Below are positions 32,816 to 41,567 of a DNA stretch of 64,000 nt, piece after piece (position 1 is the stretch's first letter; each line of letters starts with the position of its first letter). The notes under the pieces are model-generated. The model saw only the letters and a program-made list of their open reading frames with translations, was not told where the DNA came from and made no database searches. Source of the DNA: DATBLE01 sp963764565 (GTDB lineage: Bacteria > Actinomycetota > Thermoleophilia > Gaiellales > Gaiellaceae); the NCBI GenBank assembly GCA_963764565.1, contig CAVXTD010000011.1, positions 1 to 64,000 of the forward strand, written 5' to 3'. Made by a program: the position numbers and the translations under genes.

Positions 32816-34179
32816 CGCCGGCACCGCGACCGCTGCGACCGGGAGCGCGAGCACGAACGTCGCGCCCTGGCCCGTGCGCGACTCGGCCCAGACCCGGCCG
32901 CCGTTCGCCTCGGCGAAGCCGCGCGCGATCGCGAGGCCGAGCCCGGCGCCGCGCACGCCGTCGCCGCGCGAGCCGCGCTGGAACGGCTCGAAGATCGCGC
33001 TCGAGCTCGTCCGGCGCACGCCGGGCCCGTGGTCGACGACGCGGACGAGCACCTCCGAGCCCGTCGACTGCACCTGCACGCGCACGGGCTCGCGGCTGGC
33101 GAGTACTTGAGCGCGTTCTCGAGCAGGTTCACGAGCACGCGCTGGATCTGATGCGCGTCGACCCGGACCGCCGGCGAGTCCTCCGGCAGCGAGACCTCGA
33201 CCCGCGTCGCCGTCCTCGCCGAGCTCGTCGAGCGCCTGCACGACGAGGTCGTCGACCGCCGACCACTCCGGCTCCGGCTGCGCCGCCCCCGCCTGCAGGC
33301 GGGAGAGGTCGAGCAGATTGTCGACGAGCCGGTCGAGCCGTTCGCGCCTCGTCGAGCACCGTCGCGAGCAGATCGGCGCGGTCGGCGTCGTCGAGCACGA
33401 GATCCTCGCGGGCCAGCGAGCTGGCCGAGGTCAGGATCGCCATCAGCGGCGTGCGCAGGTCGTGGCTCACCGCCCGCAGCACCGCCGTCTTCATCGCGTC
33501 GCTCCGGCGGAGGGCCTCCGCCTCGACCGCCTCCCGCGCCAGCCGCTCGCGGTCGATCGCGACGCCGAGCAGCGAGGCGAGCGCCGGCAGCAAGCGCGCG
33601 GCGTGCTGCAGCCGTTCCATAGCGTGGCCGCCCGAGGAAGATCGTCCCGACGCGGCGGCCGCCGGCCTCGAGCGGATACGGCTCCGAACAGTCGGTCGCT
33701 TCGGCCTGGTCGCCGAGCTCGATTCGCGCCCGCTCCACCTGCAGCGCGCGCGCCGCCTCGGCCGCGATGCGCTCGAGTTCGCCGCTCACCTCTCCGTGCT
33801 CGAGCAGCGAGGTCGCGATCTCGGCGAGCAGCGCTGACTCGCTCGCCTGCCGTCGCGAACGCGCGGCCAGCTCGCTGACGACGACGGCCGTGACGAGGAA
33901 GACGGCGAGCGCGAACCAGTTCCGCGAGTCCGCCAGCGTGAAGGTGTGCAGCGGCGGGAGGAAGAGGAAGTTGAAGGCGAGCATGCTCGCGACCGAGACC
34001 GGGACCGCGTAGGCGAGGCCCCAGACGACCGCGACCGGCAGTACCGCGAAGAGGTAGAGCACAGCGAGGCTGAGCACGGGGACGTGCGTCTTGAGTAGCT
34101 CGATCGCACCCGTGATGGCCGCGAGCAGCACCGCACTCGCGAGCCAGCCGGTCAGCCATCGTCTCAAGGACAAGGACAT
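32812..34179 (-). CDS. kdpD: KdpD-type sensor histidine kinase (without N-terminal USP part), frameshifted
   Basis: About 455 residues. DUF4118 four-helix membrane domain (ELLKTHVPVLSLAVLYLFAVLPVAVVWG, FNFLFLPPLHTFTLAD), a GAF-like segment (LGVAIDRERLAREAVEAEALRRSD), HisKA with AVSHDLRTPLMAILTSASSLA, and HATPase with NLLENALKYSP, DHGPGV and GAGLGLAIARGFAEANGG. Frame changes near 33640, 33290-33360, 33210 and 33105. The matching frame of the ATPase domain runs straight into kdpE without stop, most simply another indel. Its KdpD N-terminal sensor is encoded separately at 25821-27526. Confidence 0.83.
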   Translation of the reverse strand: MSLSLRRWLTGWLASAVLLAAITGAIELLKTHVPVLSLAVLYLFAVLPVAVVWGLAYAVPVSVASMLAFNFLFLPPLHTFTLADSRNWFALAVFLVTAVVVSELAARSRRQASESALLAEIATSLLEHGEVSGELERIAAEAARALQVERARIELGDQAEATDCSEPYPLEAGGRRVGTIFLGRPRYGTAAARRALAAGARLAARRRDRPRAAGAGGGRGGGPPPERRDEDGGAAGGEPRPAHAADGDPDLGQLAGPRGSRARRRRPRRSARDGARRGANGSTGSSTICSTSPACRRGRRSRSRSGRRSTTSSCRRSTSSARTATRVEVSLPEDSPAVRVDAHQIQRVLVNLLENALKYSPAASPCACRCSRRARRCSSASSTTGPACAGRARARSSSRSSAARAATACAAPGSASRSRAASPRRTAAGSGPSRARARARRSCSRSRSQRSRCRR

Positions 34180-34247
34180 GCGACCAATGATCGCAGCAGG
34201 CTCCTCCCCAGGGCCCGCGACGAAGAGGTGGAGTCAGCACTGGGCCC

Positions 34248-34809
34248 GTGGGCCCATGGCTAAGCTCGCGCAGTGGAGCTGGACAGCAAAGCGCGACGAC
34301 GGCCCCTGTCTCGCCAATAGACCCGCGCGTCGACATCGGCCACATCCACCTCAAGGTGGCCGACATCGAGCGCGCGCTCGAGTTCTGGCACGGTGTACTC
34401 GGCTTTGACGTCACCCAGCGGCTCGGCGAGCAGGCCGCGTTCCTCTCGGCCGGCGGCTACCACCACCACATCGGCCTGAACACCTGGGAGAGCCGGGGCG
34501 GCTCGCCGCCGCCGCCGGGCACGACCGGCCTCTACCACGTCGCCATCCGCTATCCCGACCGCCGCACCTTGGCCGGCGCGCTGCAGCGTTTGATCAACGC
34601 GGGAGTTCCGCTTGAAGGCGCGTCCGACCACGGCGTCATCGGAGGCTCTGTACTTGAGAGATCCTGACGGCAATGGCGTCGAGCTGTATCGGGATCGCCC
34701 GAGAGAGGAGTGGCCGCGTCCGCGCGACGGGCGAGGTGTTGCGATGGTCACCGCCCCTCTCGATCTTCAAGACCTGCTCAGCGAGCTGGAGAGCTCGTCG
34801 CAGAGCTAA
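34248..34809 (+). CDS. VOC family protein (catechol-dioxygenase-like), frameshifted
   Basis: About 165-185 residues. Two-module VOC fold: DIGHIHLKVADIERALEFWHGVLGFDVT, FLSAGGYHHHIGLNTWES, LYHVAIRYPDRRTLAGALQRL; after a slip near 34640, ALYLRDPDGNGVELYRDRPREEWP completes the second module. His, His and Glu of the metal site are present. Start uncertain: GTG 34248 is in frame but conservation begins at about 34320. Similar to CatE-like 2,3-dioxygenases from Firmicutes/Actinobacteria; activity unproven. Confidence 0.72.
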
Positions 34810-34922
34810 TCCTGCGGGTGACCCTGCCGCTCGACGTACGGCCGCAGCTCGCCGAAGCGACCGCATAGACGCGGCTGCGTCCGGCGGCACGTTTGCCGCG
34901 TGCGCTATACCTAGGTCTGGCC

Positions 34923-36758
34923 ATGGCGAAGGCGGTCGAGCGCGTCAACGAGGTGATCATCCGGTTCTGCGGCGACTCCGGCGACGGCATGCAGCTGACC
35001 GGCGCGCGCTTCACGAGCGAGACCGCCGTGTTCGGGAACGACCTCTCGACGCTGCCCGACTTCCCCGCCGAGATCCGCGCCCCCGCCGGCTCGCTGCCCG
35101 GGGTCTCCGGCTTCCAGATCCACTTCGCCGACCACGACATCCTCACGCCGGGCGACCGCCCGAACGTGCTGGTGGCGATGAACCCGGCAGCGCTGAAGAC
35201 GAACATCAGGGACCTGCCCAAGGGCGGCACGCTGATCGTCAACGCGGACGCGTTCAGCGACAAGAACCTCGACAAGGCGGGCTATGCGTCGAACCCCCTC
35301 GAGGACGGCTCGCTCGCCGACTATCAGCTCCATTCGATTCCGCTGACGACGATGACGCTCGAGGCGGTCAAGGAGACGGGGGTGACGAGCCGCGAGGCGG
35401 AGCGCTCGAAGAACATGTTCGCGCTCGGGCTGATGTCGTGGCTGTACACCCGGCCGACCGAGACGACGATCGAGGAGATCCGGCAGAAGTTCGTCAAGCG
35501 GCCCGAGATCGCCGACGCGAACATCCGCGCCTTCCAGGCCGGCTACGCGTTCGGCGAGACGACCGAGACGTTTGCGGTGCAGTACGAGGTGGCGCCGGCG
35601 AAGATGAAACCCGGCGTCTATCGCAACGTGACCGGAAACCAGGCGCTGGCGTTCGGCCTCGTCGCCGCCGGGGTCAAGAGCGGCTTGCCGCTCTTCCTCG
35701 GCGCCTACCCGATCACGCCCGCTTCCTCGATCCTCGAGGAGCTGGCCGCCTACAAGCAGTTCGGCGTTCGCACGTTTCAGGCCGAGGACGAGATCGCCGC
35801 GGTCGGCGCCGCGCTCGGGGCGTCGTTCGGCGGCTCGCTCGGGATCTCGACCTCGAGCGGGCCGGGGATCGTGCTCAAGCAGGAGGCGATCGGCCTGGCC
35901 GTCACGCTCGAGCTCCCGCTCGTGATCATCGACATCCAGCGCGCCGGCCCGGCGACCGGGATGCCGACGAAGCCCGAGCAGGGCGACCTGCTGAACGTGC
36001 TGTTCGGCCGCAACTCCGAGTCGCCGGTGCCGGTGATCGCCGCGGCGACGCCCGGCGGCTGCTTCGACGCGACGATCGAGGCCTGCCGCATCGCGATCAA
36101 GTACCGCACGCCCGTGTTCATGCTCTCGGACGCCTACCTCGCGAACGGCTCAGAGCCGTGGCTGATCCCCGATCCGGACGCGATCCCCGAGTTCGGCGTC
36201 GAGTTCGCCGAGGCGCCGAACTCCGACGGCGCGTTCATGCCGTACCTGCGCGATCCGGAGACGCTCGCCCGGCCGTGGGCGATTCCCGGAACGCCGGGCC
36301 TGGAGCACCGGATCGGCGGGCTGGAGAAGGCCGACGTCACCGGCAACGTCTCGTACGACCCGGACAACCACGACTACATGGTTCGGGTCCGCGCGCAGAA
36401 GGTGGCGGGTATCGCCGGCGACATCCCCGAGCTCGAGGTCGACCACGACGAGGGTGCGAAGCTGCTCGTCCTCGGCTGGGGCGGGACGTACGGGTCGATT
36501 ACCGCCGGGGTCCGGAGGGTGCGCGCGGGCGGCGGCAAGGTCGCGCAGGCGCACCTTCGCTATCTGAACCCGTTCCCGCGCAACCTCGGCGACGTCCTCC
36601 GCACCTACGACCGCGTGCTCGTTCCCGAGATGAACCTCGGCCAGCTGCTGAAGCTGATCCGCGCCGAGTTCCTCGTCGACGCCGGCGGCTACAACCGGGT
36701 GCGCGGGATGCCGTTCACCTCGCAGGAGCTGGCCGAGGCGATGGAGGCGTTGCTGTGA
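34923..36758 (+). CDS. korA: 2-oxoacid:ferredoxin oxidoreductase, alpha subunit (fused gamma-alpha)
   Basis: 611 residues from ATG 34923. Oxidises 2-oxoglutarate (or a related 2-oxoacid) to acyl-CoA with reduction of ferredoxin. N-terminal gamma domain (VIIRFCGDSGDGMQLTGARF), then alpha domain from GNQALAFGLVAAGVKSGLPLFLGAYPITPASSILEELA, with FQAEDEIAAVGAALGASFGG, STSSGPGIVLKQEAIGLA and DIQRAGPATGMPTKPEQGDL. Typical of the KorAB type in aerobic actinobacteria that replaces or supplements 2-oxoglutarate dehydrogenase. Confidence 0.93.
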   Translation: MAKAVERVNEVIIRFCGDSGDGMQLTGARFTSETAVFGNDLSTLPDFPAEIRAPAGSLPGVSGFQIHFADHDILTPGDRPNVLVAMNPAALKTNIRDLPKGGTLIVNADAFSDKNLDKAGYASNPLEDGSLADYQLHSIPLTTMTLEAVKETGVTSREAERSKNMFALGLMSWLYTRPTETTIEEIRQKFVKRPEIADANIRAFQAGYAFGETTETFAVQYEVAPAKMKPGVYRNVTGNQALAFGLVAAGVKSGLPLFLGAYPITPASSILEELAAYKQFGVRTFQAEDEIAAVGAALGASFGGSLGISTSSGPGIVLKQEAIGLAVTLELPLVIIDIQRAGPATGMPTKPEQGDLLNVLFGRNSESPVPVIAAATPGGCFDATIEACRIAIKYRTPVFMLSDAYLANGSEPWLIPDPDAIPEFGVEFAEAPNSDGAFMPYLRDPETLARPWAIPGTPGLEHRIGGLEKADVTGNVSYDPDNHDYMVRVRAQKVAGIAGDIPELEVDHDEGAKLLVLGWGGTYGSITAGVRRVRAGGGKVAQAHLRYLNPFPRNLGDVLRTYDRVLVPEMNLGQLLKLIRAEFLVDAGGYNRVRGMPFTSQELAEAMEALL

Positions 36759-37775
36759 CGGTCGCACGGCAACGGCAAGATCGAGCTGACCGCGAAGGAC
36801 TTCAAGACCGACCAGGAGGTTCGCTGGTGCCCGGGCTGCGGCGACTACGCGATCCTCGCCGCGATGCAGTCGTTCATGCCCGAGCTCGGGATCGAGCGCG
36901 AGCGGATCGTCTTCGTCTCCGGGATCGGCTGCGCCGCGCGCTTCCCGTACTACATGCAGACCTACGGGATGCACTCGATCCACGGTCGCGCGCCCGCGAT
37001 CGCGACCGGGTTGGCTGCGTCCCGGCCCGATCTGTCGGTGTGGGTCGTGACCGGCGACGGCGATGCGCTCTCGATCGGCGGCAACCACCTGATCCACGCG
37101 CTGCGCCGGAACGTGAACGTGAAGATCCTGCTCTTCAACAACCAGATCTACGGTCTGACGAAGGGCCAGTACTCGCCGACGAGCGAGCCCGGGAAGGTGA
37201 CGAAGTCGACGCCGATGGGCTCGATCGACTACCCGTTCAACCCGGTGTCGCTGGCGATCGGGGCGGAGGCGACCTTCGTCGGGCGCTCGATCGACACCGA
37301 CCGCAAGCACCTGACCGAGGTGCTCCGCCGCGCCGCCGCCCACAGGGGAACGGCCTTCGTCGAGATCTACCAGAACTGCAACATCTTCAACGACGGCGCC
37401 TTCGACGCGGTCAAGGAGCACACCGAGAACCAGATCCGGCTCGAGCACGGGCAGCCGATCCGCTTCGGCGCCGACGGCGAGCGCGGCGTGATTCAGCGCG
37501 CCGACGGCTCGTGCGAGCTGGTGGACGTCGCCGAGGTCGGTGAGGACGCGCTGCTCGTCCACGACGCGCACCACGACACGTCGAGCCTCGCCTTCGCGCT
37601 CTCCCGCATCGCGCACACGCCGACGGGCCCGGCTGCGATCGGCGTCTTCCGCGACGTCGAGCGGCCGGTCTACGACGAGCTGATGGCCGAGCAGATCGCC
37701 GCGGCGAAGGAGAAGGACGGCGAGGGCGACCTGCGCGCGCTGCTGCACAGCGCCGACAGCTGGCAGATCTCGTAA
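36755..37775 (+). CDS. korB: 2-oxoacid:ferredoxin oxidoreductase, beta subunit (one frameshift at N-terminus)
   Basis: About 340 residues. TPP- and [4Fe-4S]-binding subunit: VRWCPGCGDYAILAAMQ, GIGCAARFPYYMQTYGMHSIHGRAPAIATG, VTGDGDALSIGGNHL (TPP motif), NNQIYGLTKGQYSPTS. GTG 36755 overlaps the korA stop (GTGA) but is in another frame from CPGCGDY; one extra C at about 36766 (VTVDGNGKIELTAK) restores it. Starting at the first in-frame ATG (36864) would delete the iron-sulfur Cys, so that is rejected. Confidence 0.92.
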
Positions 37776-37806
37776 CGCTCGAGCTCCGGCAGGCCTGAAC
37801 AGAACT

Positions 37807-37838
37807 GCACGGTCTTGACCGTGCCAGGCACGGTTAAG
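37807..37838. repeat. GTGCCAGGCAC palindromic repeat, copy 2, with alternative hairpin
   Basis: ACCGTGCC-A-GGCACGGT (37818-37834) can pair with itself, while GCACGGT (37807-37813) can pair with ACCGTGC (37818-37824). The two hairpins are mutually exclusive. Located after korB, where it may terminate transcription. Confidence 0.6.
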
Positions 37839-37893
37839 ACGCGCGTAACGCGGGACACTTCCGTGAGACTAAAGGTCCGCAAGACTATAAGGC

Positions 37894-38388
37894 ATGACAG
37901 AGAAAGCGACATTCGCAGCCGGCTGCTTCTGGGGCGTCGAGGCAGCGTTCAGGCAGATTCCGGGCGTCACCGGCACCCGCGTCGGCTACACGGGCGGGCA
38001 CACCGACGACCCCGCCTACTACGACGTCTGTTCCGACACGACCGGGCACGCCGAGGCGGTCGAGGTCGAGTTCGATCCCGCGCAGGTCTCCTACGACCAG
38101 CTGCTCGACCTGTTCTGGCGCTCACACGACCCGACGCAGGGGAACCGGCAGGGGCCGGACGTCGGCAGCCAGTACCGCTCGGCCGTCTACTACCACTCGC
38201 CTGAGCAGGAGGAGGCGGCGGTCGCTTCGAAGGCGCGAGTCCAGGCGCAGCTTCCGGCGCGCGTGACCACGGAGGTCGTCCCGGCTGAGACGTTCTACGA
38301 GGCCGAGGACTACCACCAGCAGTACTTCGAGAAGCAGGGGCGCACGAGCTGCCACGCGGGCCTGCGGGTCGCAGGCCAGGCGGGCTAG
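37894..38388 (+). CDS. msrA: Peptide methionine-S-sulfoxide reductase, copy 1
   Basis: 164 residues, complete. Reduces methionine S-sulfoxide. Catalytic Cys in AAGCFWGVEAAF; GYTGGHTDDPAYYDVCSDTTGHAEAVEVEFDP; ESFY-type C-terminus YEAEDYHQQYFEKQG. ATG 37894 lies 5 nt after GACTAT, so this copy keeps a promoter of its own. The second copy differs at four residues. Confidence 0.93.
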   Translation: MTEKATFAAGCFWGVEAAFRQIPGVTGTRVGYTGGHTDDPAYYDVCSDTTGHAEAVEVEFDPAQVSYDQLLDLFWRSHDPTQGNRQGPDVGSQYRSAVYYHSPEQEEAAVASKARVQAQLPARVTTEVVPAETFYEAEDYHQQYFEKQGRTSCHAGLRVAGQAG

Positions 38389-38434
38389 TCAGGCTTCTGC
38401 CGGCACCCTCTCGGGTCGGCTCGCCACTTGAGTG

Positions 38435-38465
38435 CAGTGTCTGACACCTTCGGTGTCAGACACTG
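38435..38465. repeat. Paired GTGTC-GACAC palindromic repeat, copy 4
   Basis: Perfect 14-bp stem with TTC loop between convergent msrA and MFS. Supplies the last codons and TGA of the MFS gene on the minus strand. Likely bidirectional terminator. Confidence 0.88.
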
Positions 38466-39736
38466 ACCTGGGCCTGGGGCTCCTCCGCTGGTACGAGTCG
38501 TCGCGGGGCTCGCCACCGTCGGGCCCGCGTCAGCGCGTACGCCGTGACACCAAGCCCCGCTACGCCGGCGACTCCGAACGCGAGCTCCGTGCCGCCGACG
38601 TCCGCGAGCCAGCCTGCGAGCAGCCCGCCCACCGGTGCCAGGCCGGCGAACGCAAACAGGTAGAGCCCGAGCACCCGGCCGCGCAGCCGGTCGGGTGCGG
38701 TGAGCTGGAGGATCGACTGGCTGTTGGCCGTCCAGGTCGAGAAGCAGAAGCCGATCACGAACAAGAGCACAGCCGCGACAACCGCGCTGCGCACGGGCGC
38801 CAGCAGGAGCATCGCTCCGCTGAACCCCGCAGAGCCGAGGATCAAAGCCCGCCAGCTCGCGCGGCCCAGGGCGGCGGCGCCGAGTGCGCCCACCAACGCT
38901 CCGGCCCCGAAGCACGCGAACAGCACGCCGAAGACCTCGGCTCCTGCGTGCAGTGTCCCCGACGCGAGCACGGGCAGCAGGACGCGGAAGTTGAAACCCG
39001 TTGCGCTGACGACGACCGTGATCGCAAGCACGAGCCTCATCTGCGGCGAGCGCCATACATAGGCGAGTCCCTCGCGGATGGCTGCGCCGGTCTTGGCAGC
39101 GCCCGCCTCGCGGTCGAGGGGGTAGAGCTCCGCGCTGCGCATCAGCAGGAGCGCGGCGAGAAAGGCGAGGAACGTGCCCGCGTTGATCGCGAAGCACCAG
39201 CCGATCCCGGCCACCGCGATCAGAACGCCGCCGACAGCAGGGCCGACCACACGACCGGCGTTGAAGAGGCTCGAGTTGAGCGCGACGGCGTTCGGCAGCT
39301 CGTCGCGGCCGACCAGCTGGAACGTCAGTGCATGGCGGTTCGGCGCGTCGAAGACGAGCGCCGCGCCGCCGAGGAGCGCAAGGACGAAGTACGGCCAGAT
39401 CTGGTGTACGCCCGAGAACGCGAGCACCGCCAGGGCGGCGGCAACCAGCATCGAGCTCGCCTGGGTGACGATCACCACGCGGCGGTTGTCGAAGCGGTCG
39501 GCGAGCGCGCCGGAAAAGAGCCCGAACGCCATGAACGGCGCGTAGCGGGCGAGGACGAGCATGCCGACGTACACGGGCGAGTGCGTCAGCGCGAGCACGA
39601 GCCAAGGGAGCGCCGTGTCCTGCATCCACGTGCCGCTGACCGAGACGATCTGCCCGGCGAAGTACAGCCGGTAGTTGCGGTGCTTCTTGAGGCTGGAGAA
39701 TGTGCGCGAGTTCAGCGCCAGCAGCGCGGCGGTCAC
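38456..39736 (-). CDS. MFS transporter, copy 1
   Basis: 426 residues, about 12 TM helices. The N-terminus FSSLKKHRNYRLYFAGQIVSVSGTWMQDTALPWLVL and the ALADRFDNRRVVI loop (motif A) place it with the MFS_3 (enterobactin-exporter-like) family. Substrate unknown. ATG 39736 overlaps the MarR stop (ATGA), so it is probably repressed by MarR. The last residues (QVSV-stop) come from the palindrome. Confidence 0.9.
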   Translation of the reverse strand: MTAALLALNSRTFSSLKKHRNYRLYFAGQIVSVSGTWMQDTALPWLVLALTHSPVYVGMLVLARYAPFMAFGLFSGALADRFDNRRVVIVTQASSMLVAAALAVLAFSGVHQIWPYFVLALLGGAALVFDAPNRHALTFQLVGRDELPNAVALNSSLFNAGRVVGPAVGGVLIAVAGIGWCFAINAGTFLAFLAALLLMRSAELYPLDREAGAAKTGAAIREGLAYVWRSPQMRLVLAITVVVSATGFNFRVLLPVLASGTLHAGAEVFGVLFACFGAGALVGALGAAALGRASWRALILGSAGFSGAMLLLAPVRSAVVAAVLLFVIGFCFSTWTANSQSILQLTAPDRLRGRVLGLYLFAFAGLAPVGGLLAGWLADVGGTELAFGVAGVAGLGVTAYALTRARRWRAPRRLVPAEEPQAQVSV

Positions 39737-40179
39737 TCTTCTACCAGCCGCAGCAGCGGCTCGATCGCCGCGTCAACCGCCGCAAGCTCGGCCGCGGTCA
39801 GGCCCTGGAGTCGCTCCGCCAGCCAGGCCGTCCGGCGGCGTCGGACCGAGCGCAGTGCGCGCACGCCTTTGGGAGTGAGTGAGAGCCGGATCCGGCGGCC
39901 GTCGTCGGGCGACGGCGTCCGGTCGACGAGGCCCGCCTTCTCCAGCCGGTCGACCGCGCGGGTCATCGCCGGCGTCGAAACCGCCTCGCGGGCGGCGAGC
40001 TCGGTGACCCCGAGCTGCGGGTCGTTGCGGATCTGCGCGAGCAGCGTCGCCTGACCGCCGGTGATCCCCTCGGCATGGGCTTCCCGGCGAAGGTGGCGGG
40101 AGAGTTGGAGCAGGGCCGGGCGCAGGCGGTTTGCAAGCTCGAGAGAATCGGTAGCGACGACCGGCATTTCGTTAACCAT
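39733..40179 (-). CDS. MarR family regulator, copy 1
   Basis: 148 residues. Winged helix: LLQLSRHLRREAHAEGITGGQATLLAQIRNDP, VTELAAREAVSTPAMTRAVDRLEKAGLVDRTPSPDDGRR, then LTPKGVRAL. Overlaps the MFS gene. A near-palindrome GTTACCATGGTTAAC covers its own start codon, suggesting autorepression. Confidence 0.9.
   Translation of the reverse strand: MVNEMPVVATDSLELANRLRPALLQLSRHLRREAHAEGITGGQATLLAQIRNDPQLGVTELAAREAVSTPAMTRAVDRLEKAGLVDRTPSPDDGRRIRLSLTPKGVRALRSVRRRRTAWLAERLQGLTAAELAAVDAAIEPLLRLVEE
40163..40177. promoter_or_regulatory. Candidate MarR operator over marR start, copy 1
   Basis: GTTAACCATGGTAAC (plus strand), an imperfect palindrome around CCATGG that includes the MarR ATG region. The same sequence recurs in copy 2 near 43296-43318. 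Confidence 0.4.
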
Positions 40180-40234
40180 GGTAACAACAGCGGTCCGGCC
40201 CCGGGTGGCGCGGTGGGCTACGAAGTGGCGAGTG

Positions 40235-41032
40235 CTAGCCGCGGCAGCGCTTGACCGCTTCGGCGTAGGCGGCCTGGTCGGTCTCGCCGCCCCAGACGCC
40301 GCCGACCTTGAAGTCGGGCTCGCCGATCAACACGCCGTCGGCCCTGTCGTAGAACTCCTTGACGTTGTCGAGGCCGATGCCGCTCCCGATCAGAACCGGA
40401 AGCTCGACCGCTCCCTTCACGGTGTCGAGCCGCTCCCAGGTGGGCGGGATCGGGCTGCGCGGGCCGGAGACGATCACCGCGTCGACGCCCCCGCGCTCGG
40501 CGAGATCCTGGGCGGCGTACTCGATCGGCACGTCGAAGAGCGGGTGCGCGTGCTTGACGTGGACGTCGCCGAAGATCAGCACCTCCGAGTCGAGCGAGCG
40601 GCGCAGCCGCGCGAGCTCGGCGGCGCAGCCCTGGATGAGCCCCTGATCGGTGACGTAGGCGCCGATCATCACGTTGCAGCGGATGAAGTCGGCGCCGCAG
40701 ACGTGTGCGATCGAGAGCGCCTCCTCGCAGGCGTTGCGGAGGATGTTGACCCCGACGTGCATCGACGTCGCGCGCCGGACCTCGGTGACGAGCACGGTCA
40801 TCGCGGCGACCGTCGCCGGGGGGACGTGGTCGCGGAAGAGGGGCACGTCGCCGACGTTCTCGACGATGCAGGCGTCGAGCCCGGCTGCCTCGAGCTTGCG
40901 CGCCTCCGAGAGCGCGAAGGCGACGAGCTCGTCCATCGTCTTGTCGTTGCGCGGCGCAGCCGGCAGCGCGGGCATGTGGATCATCCCGAGAATCGGCTTG
41001 CGGGCGAGCAGCTCGCGCACGGCGGGATGCAT
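40235..41032 (-). CDS. BtpA/SgcQ family protein, copy 1
   Basis: TIM-barrel family named for the photosystem I biogenesis factor BtpA; in non-photosynthetic bacteria its function is unclear. Seen: KPILGMIHMPALPAAP, ACIVENVGDVPLFRDHV, VGVNILRNACEEALSIAHVCGADFIRCNV, VSGPRSPIPP, and LPVLIGSGIGLDNVKEFYDRADGVLIG. Copy 1 begins ATG-CAT-CCC at 41032, its first bases created by the duplication junction; GTG at about 41020 matches the copy 2 start. Identical in protein to copy 2 over 261 residues. The ATG overlaps, on the opposite strand, the ATG of msrA copy 2, leaving no room for a promoter. Confidence 0.88.
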   Translation of the reverse strand: MHPAVRELLARKPILGMIHMPALPAAPRNDKTMDELVAFALSEARKLEAAGLDACIVENVGDVPLFRDHVPPATVAAMTVLVTEVRRATSMHVGVNILRNACEEALSIAHVCGADFIRCNVMIGAYVTDQGLIQGCAAELARLRRSLDSEVLIFGDVHVKHAHPLFDVPIEYAAQDLAERGGVDAVIVSGPRSPIPPTWERLDTVKGAVELPVLIGSGIGLDNVKEFYDRADGVLIGEPDFKVGGVWGGETDQAAYAEAVKRCRG

Positions 41033-41525
41033 GACAGAGAAAGCGACATTCGCAGCCGGCTGCTTCTGGGGCGTCGAGGCAGCGTTCAGGCAGATTCCGG
41101 GCGTCACCGGCACGCGCGTCGGCTACACCGGCGGGCACACCGAGGATCCCTCCTACTACGACGTCTGTTCCGACACGACCGGGCACGCCGAGGCGGTCGA
41201 GGTCGAGTTCGACCCCGCACAGGTCTCCTACGACCAGCTGCTCGACCTGTTCTGGCGCTCGCACGACCCGACTCAGGGGAACCGGCAGGGGCCGGACGTC
41301 GGCAGCCAGTACCGCTCGGCCGTCTACTACCACTCGCCCGAGCAGGAGGAGACGGCGGTCGCCTCGAAGGCGCGAGTCCAGGCGCAGCTTCCGGCGCGCG
41401 TGACCACGGAGGTCGTCCCCGCCGAGACGTTCCACGAGGCCGAGGACTACCACCAGCAGTACTTCGAGAAGCAGGGCCGCACGAGCTGCCACGCGGGCCT
41501 GCGGGTCGCAGGCCAGGCGGGCTAG
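41031..41525 (+). CDS. msrA: Peptide methionine-S-sulfoxide reductase, copy 2
   Basis: 164 residues; same motifs as copy 1 (GCFWG etc.) with TEDPSYY, ETAVAS and FHEAED as the only differences noticed. Its start codon is fused to that of the BtpA-like gene on the other strand and the upstream promoter of copy 1 is missing, so expression of this copy is uncertain. Confidence 0.92.
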   Translation: MTEKATFAAGCFWGVEAAFRQIPGVTGTRVGYTGGHTEDPSYYDVCSDTTGHAEAVEVEFDPAQVSYDQLLDLFWRSHDPTQGNRQGPDVGSQYRSAVYYHSPEQEETAVASKARVQAQLPARVTTEVVPAETFHEAEDYHQQYFEKQGRTSCHAGLRVAGQAG

Positions 41526-41567
41526 TCAGGCGTCTGCCGGCACTCGGGTCGGCTCGCCACTTGAGTG

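Larger units (their letters stand above)
37894..41030. repeat. Tandem duplication unit, copy 1 (3.1 kb)
   Basis: Contains msrA, MFS, MarR and BtpA-like genes, repeated directly from 41031 with about 2% nucleotide difference and three small indels. The left edge is at the msrA ATG. Confidence 0.9.

Noticed and set aside
32360..33241. Hybrid kinase-response regulator fusion (KdpD-KdpE)
   Set aside because: The fused frame depends on indels in a region full of them; the ATGA overlap at 32812-32815 in the adjacent frame is the normal arrangement.
25821..34179. kdp locus as a genuine pseudogene cluster or programmed frameshifting
   Set aside because: All conserved motifs survive in alternate frames, there are no internal deletions, and slippery-site features are missing; single-base errors are simpler.
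34238..34256. GGGCCC-GT-GGGCCC hairpin before the VOC gene as a terminator or riboswitch
   Set aside because: Very short and inside the possible coding start; no T tract or larger structure.
36150..37748. 532-codon minus-strand frame opposite korA/korB
   Set aside because: Antisense shadow; korAB motifs are unambiguous on the plus strand.
36864..37775. korB starting at ATG 36864
   Set aside because: It would remove the CPGCGDY iron-sulfur/TPP segment that is plainly encoded just upstream.
38432..40054. 540-codon plus-strand frame opposite the MFS and MarR genes (and its twin at 41565-43187)
   Set aside because: Shadow of the duplicated MFS/MarR genes; charged low-complexity translation without domain features.
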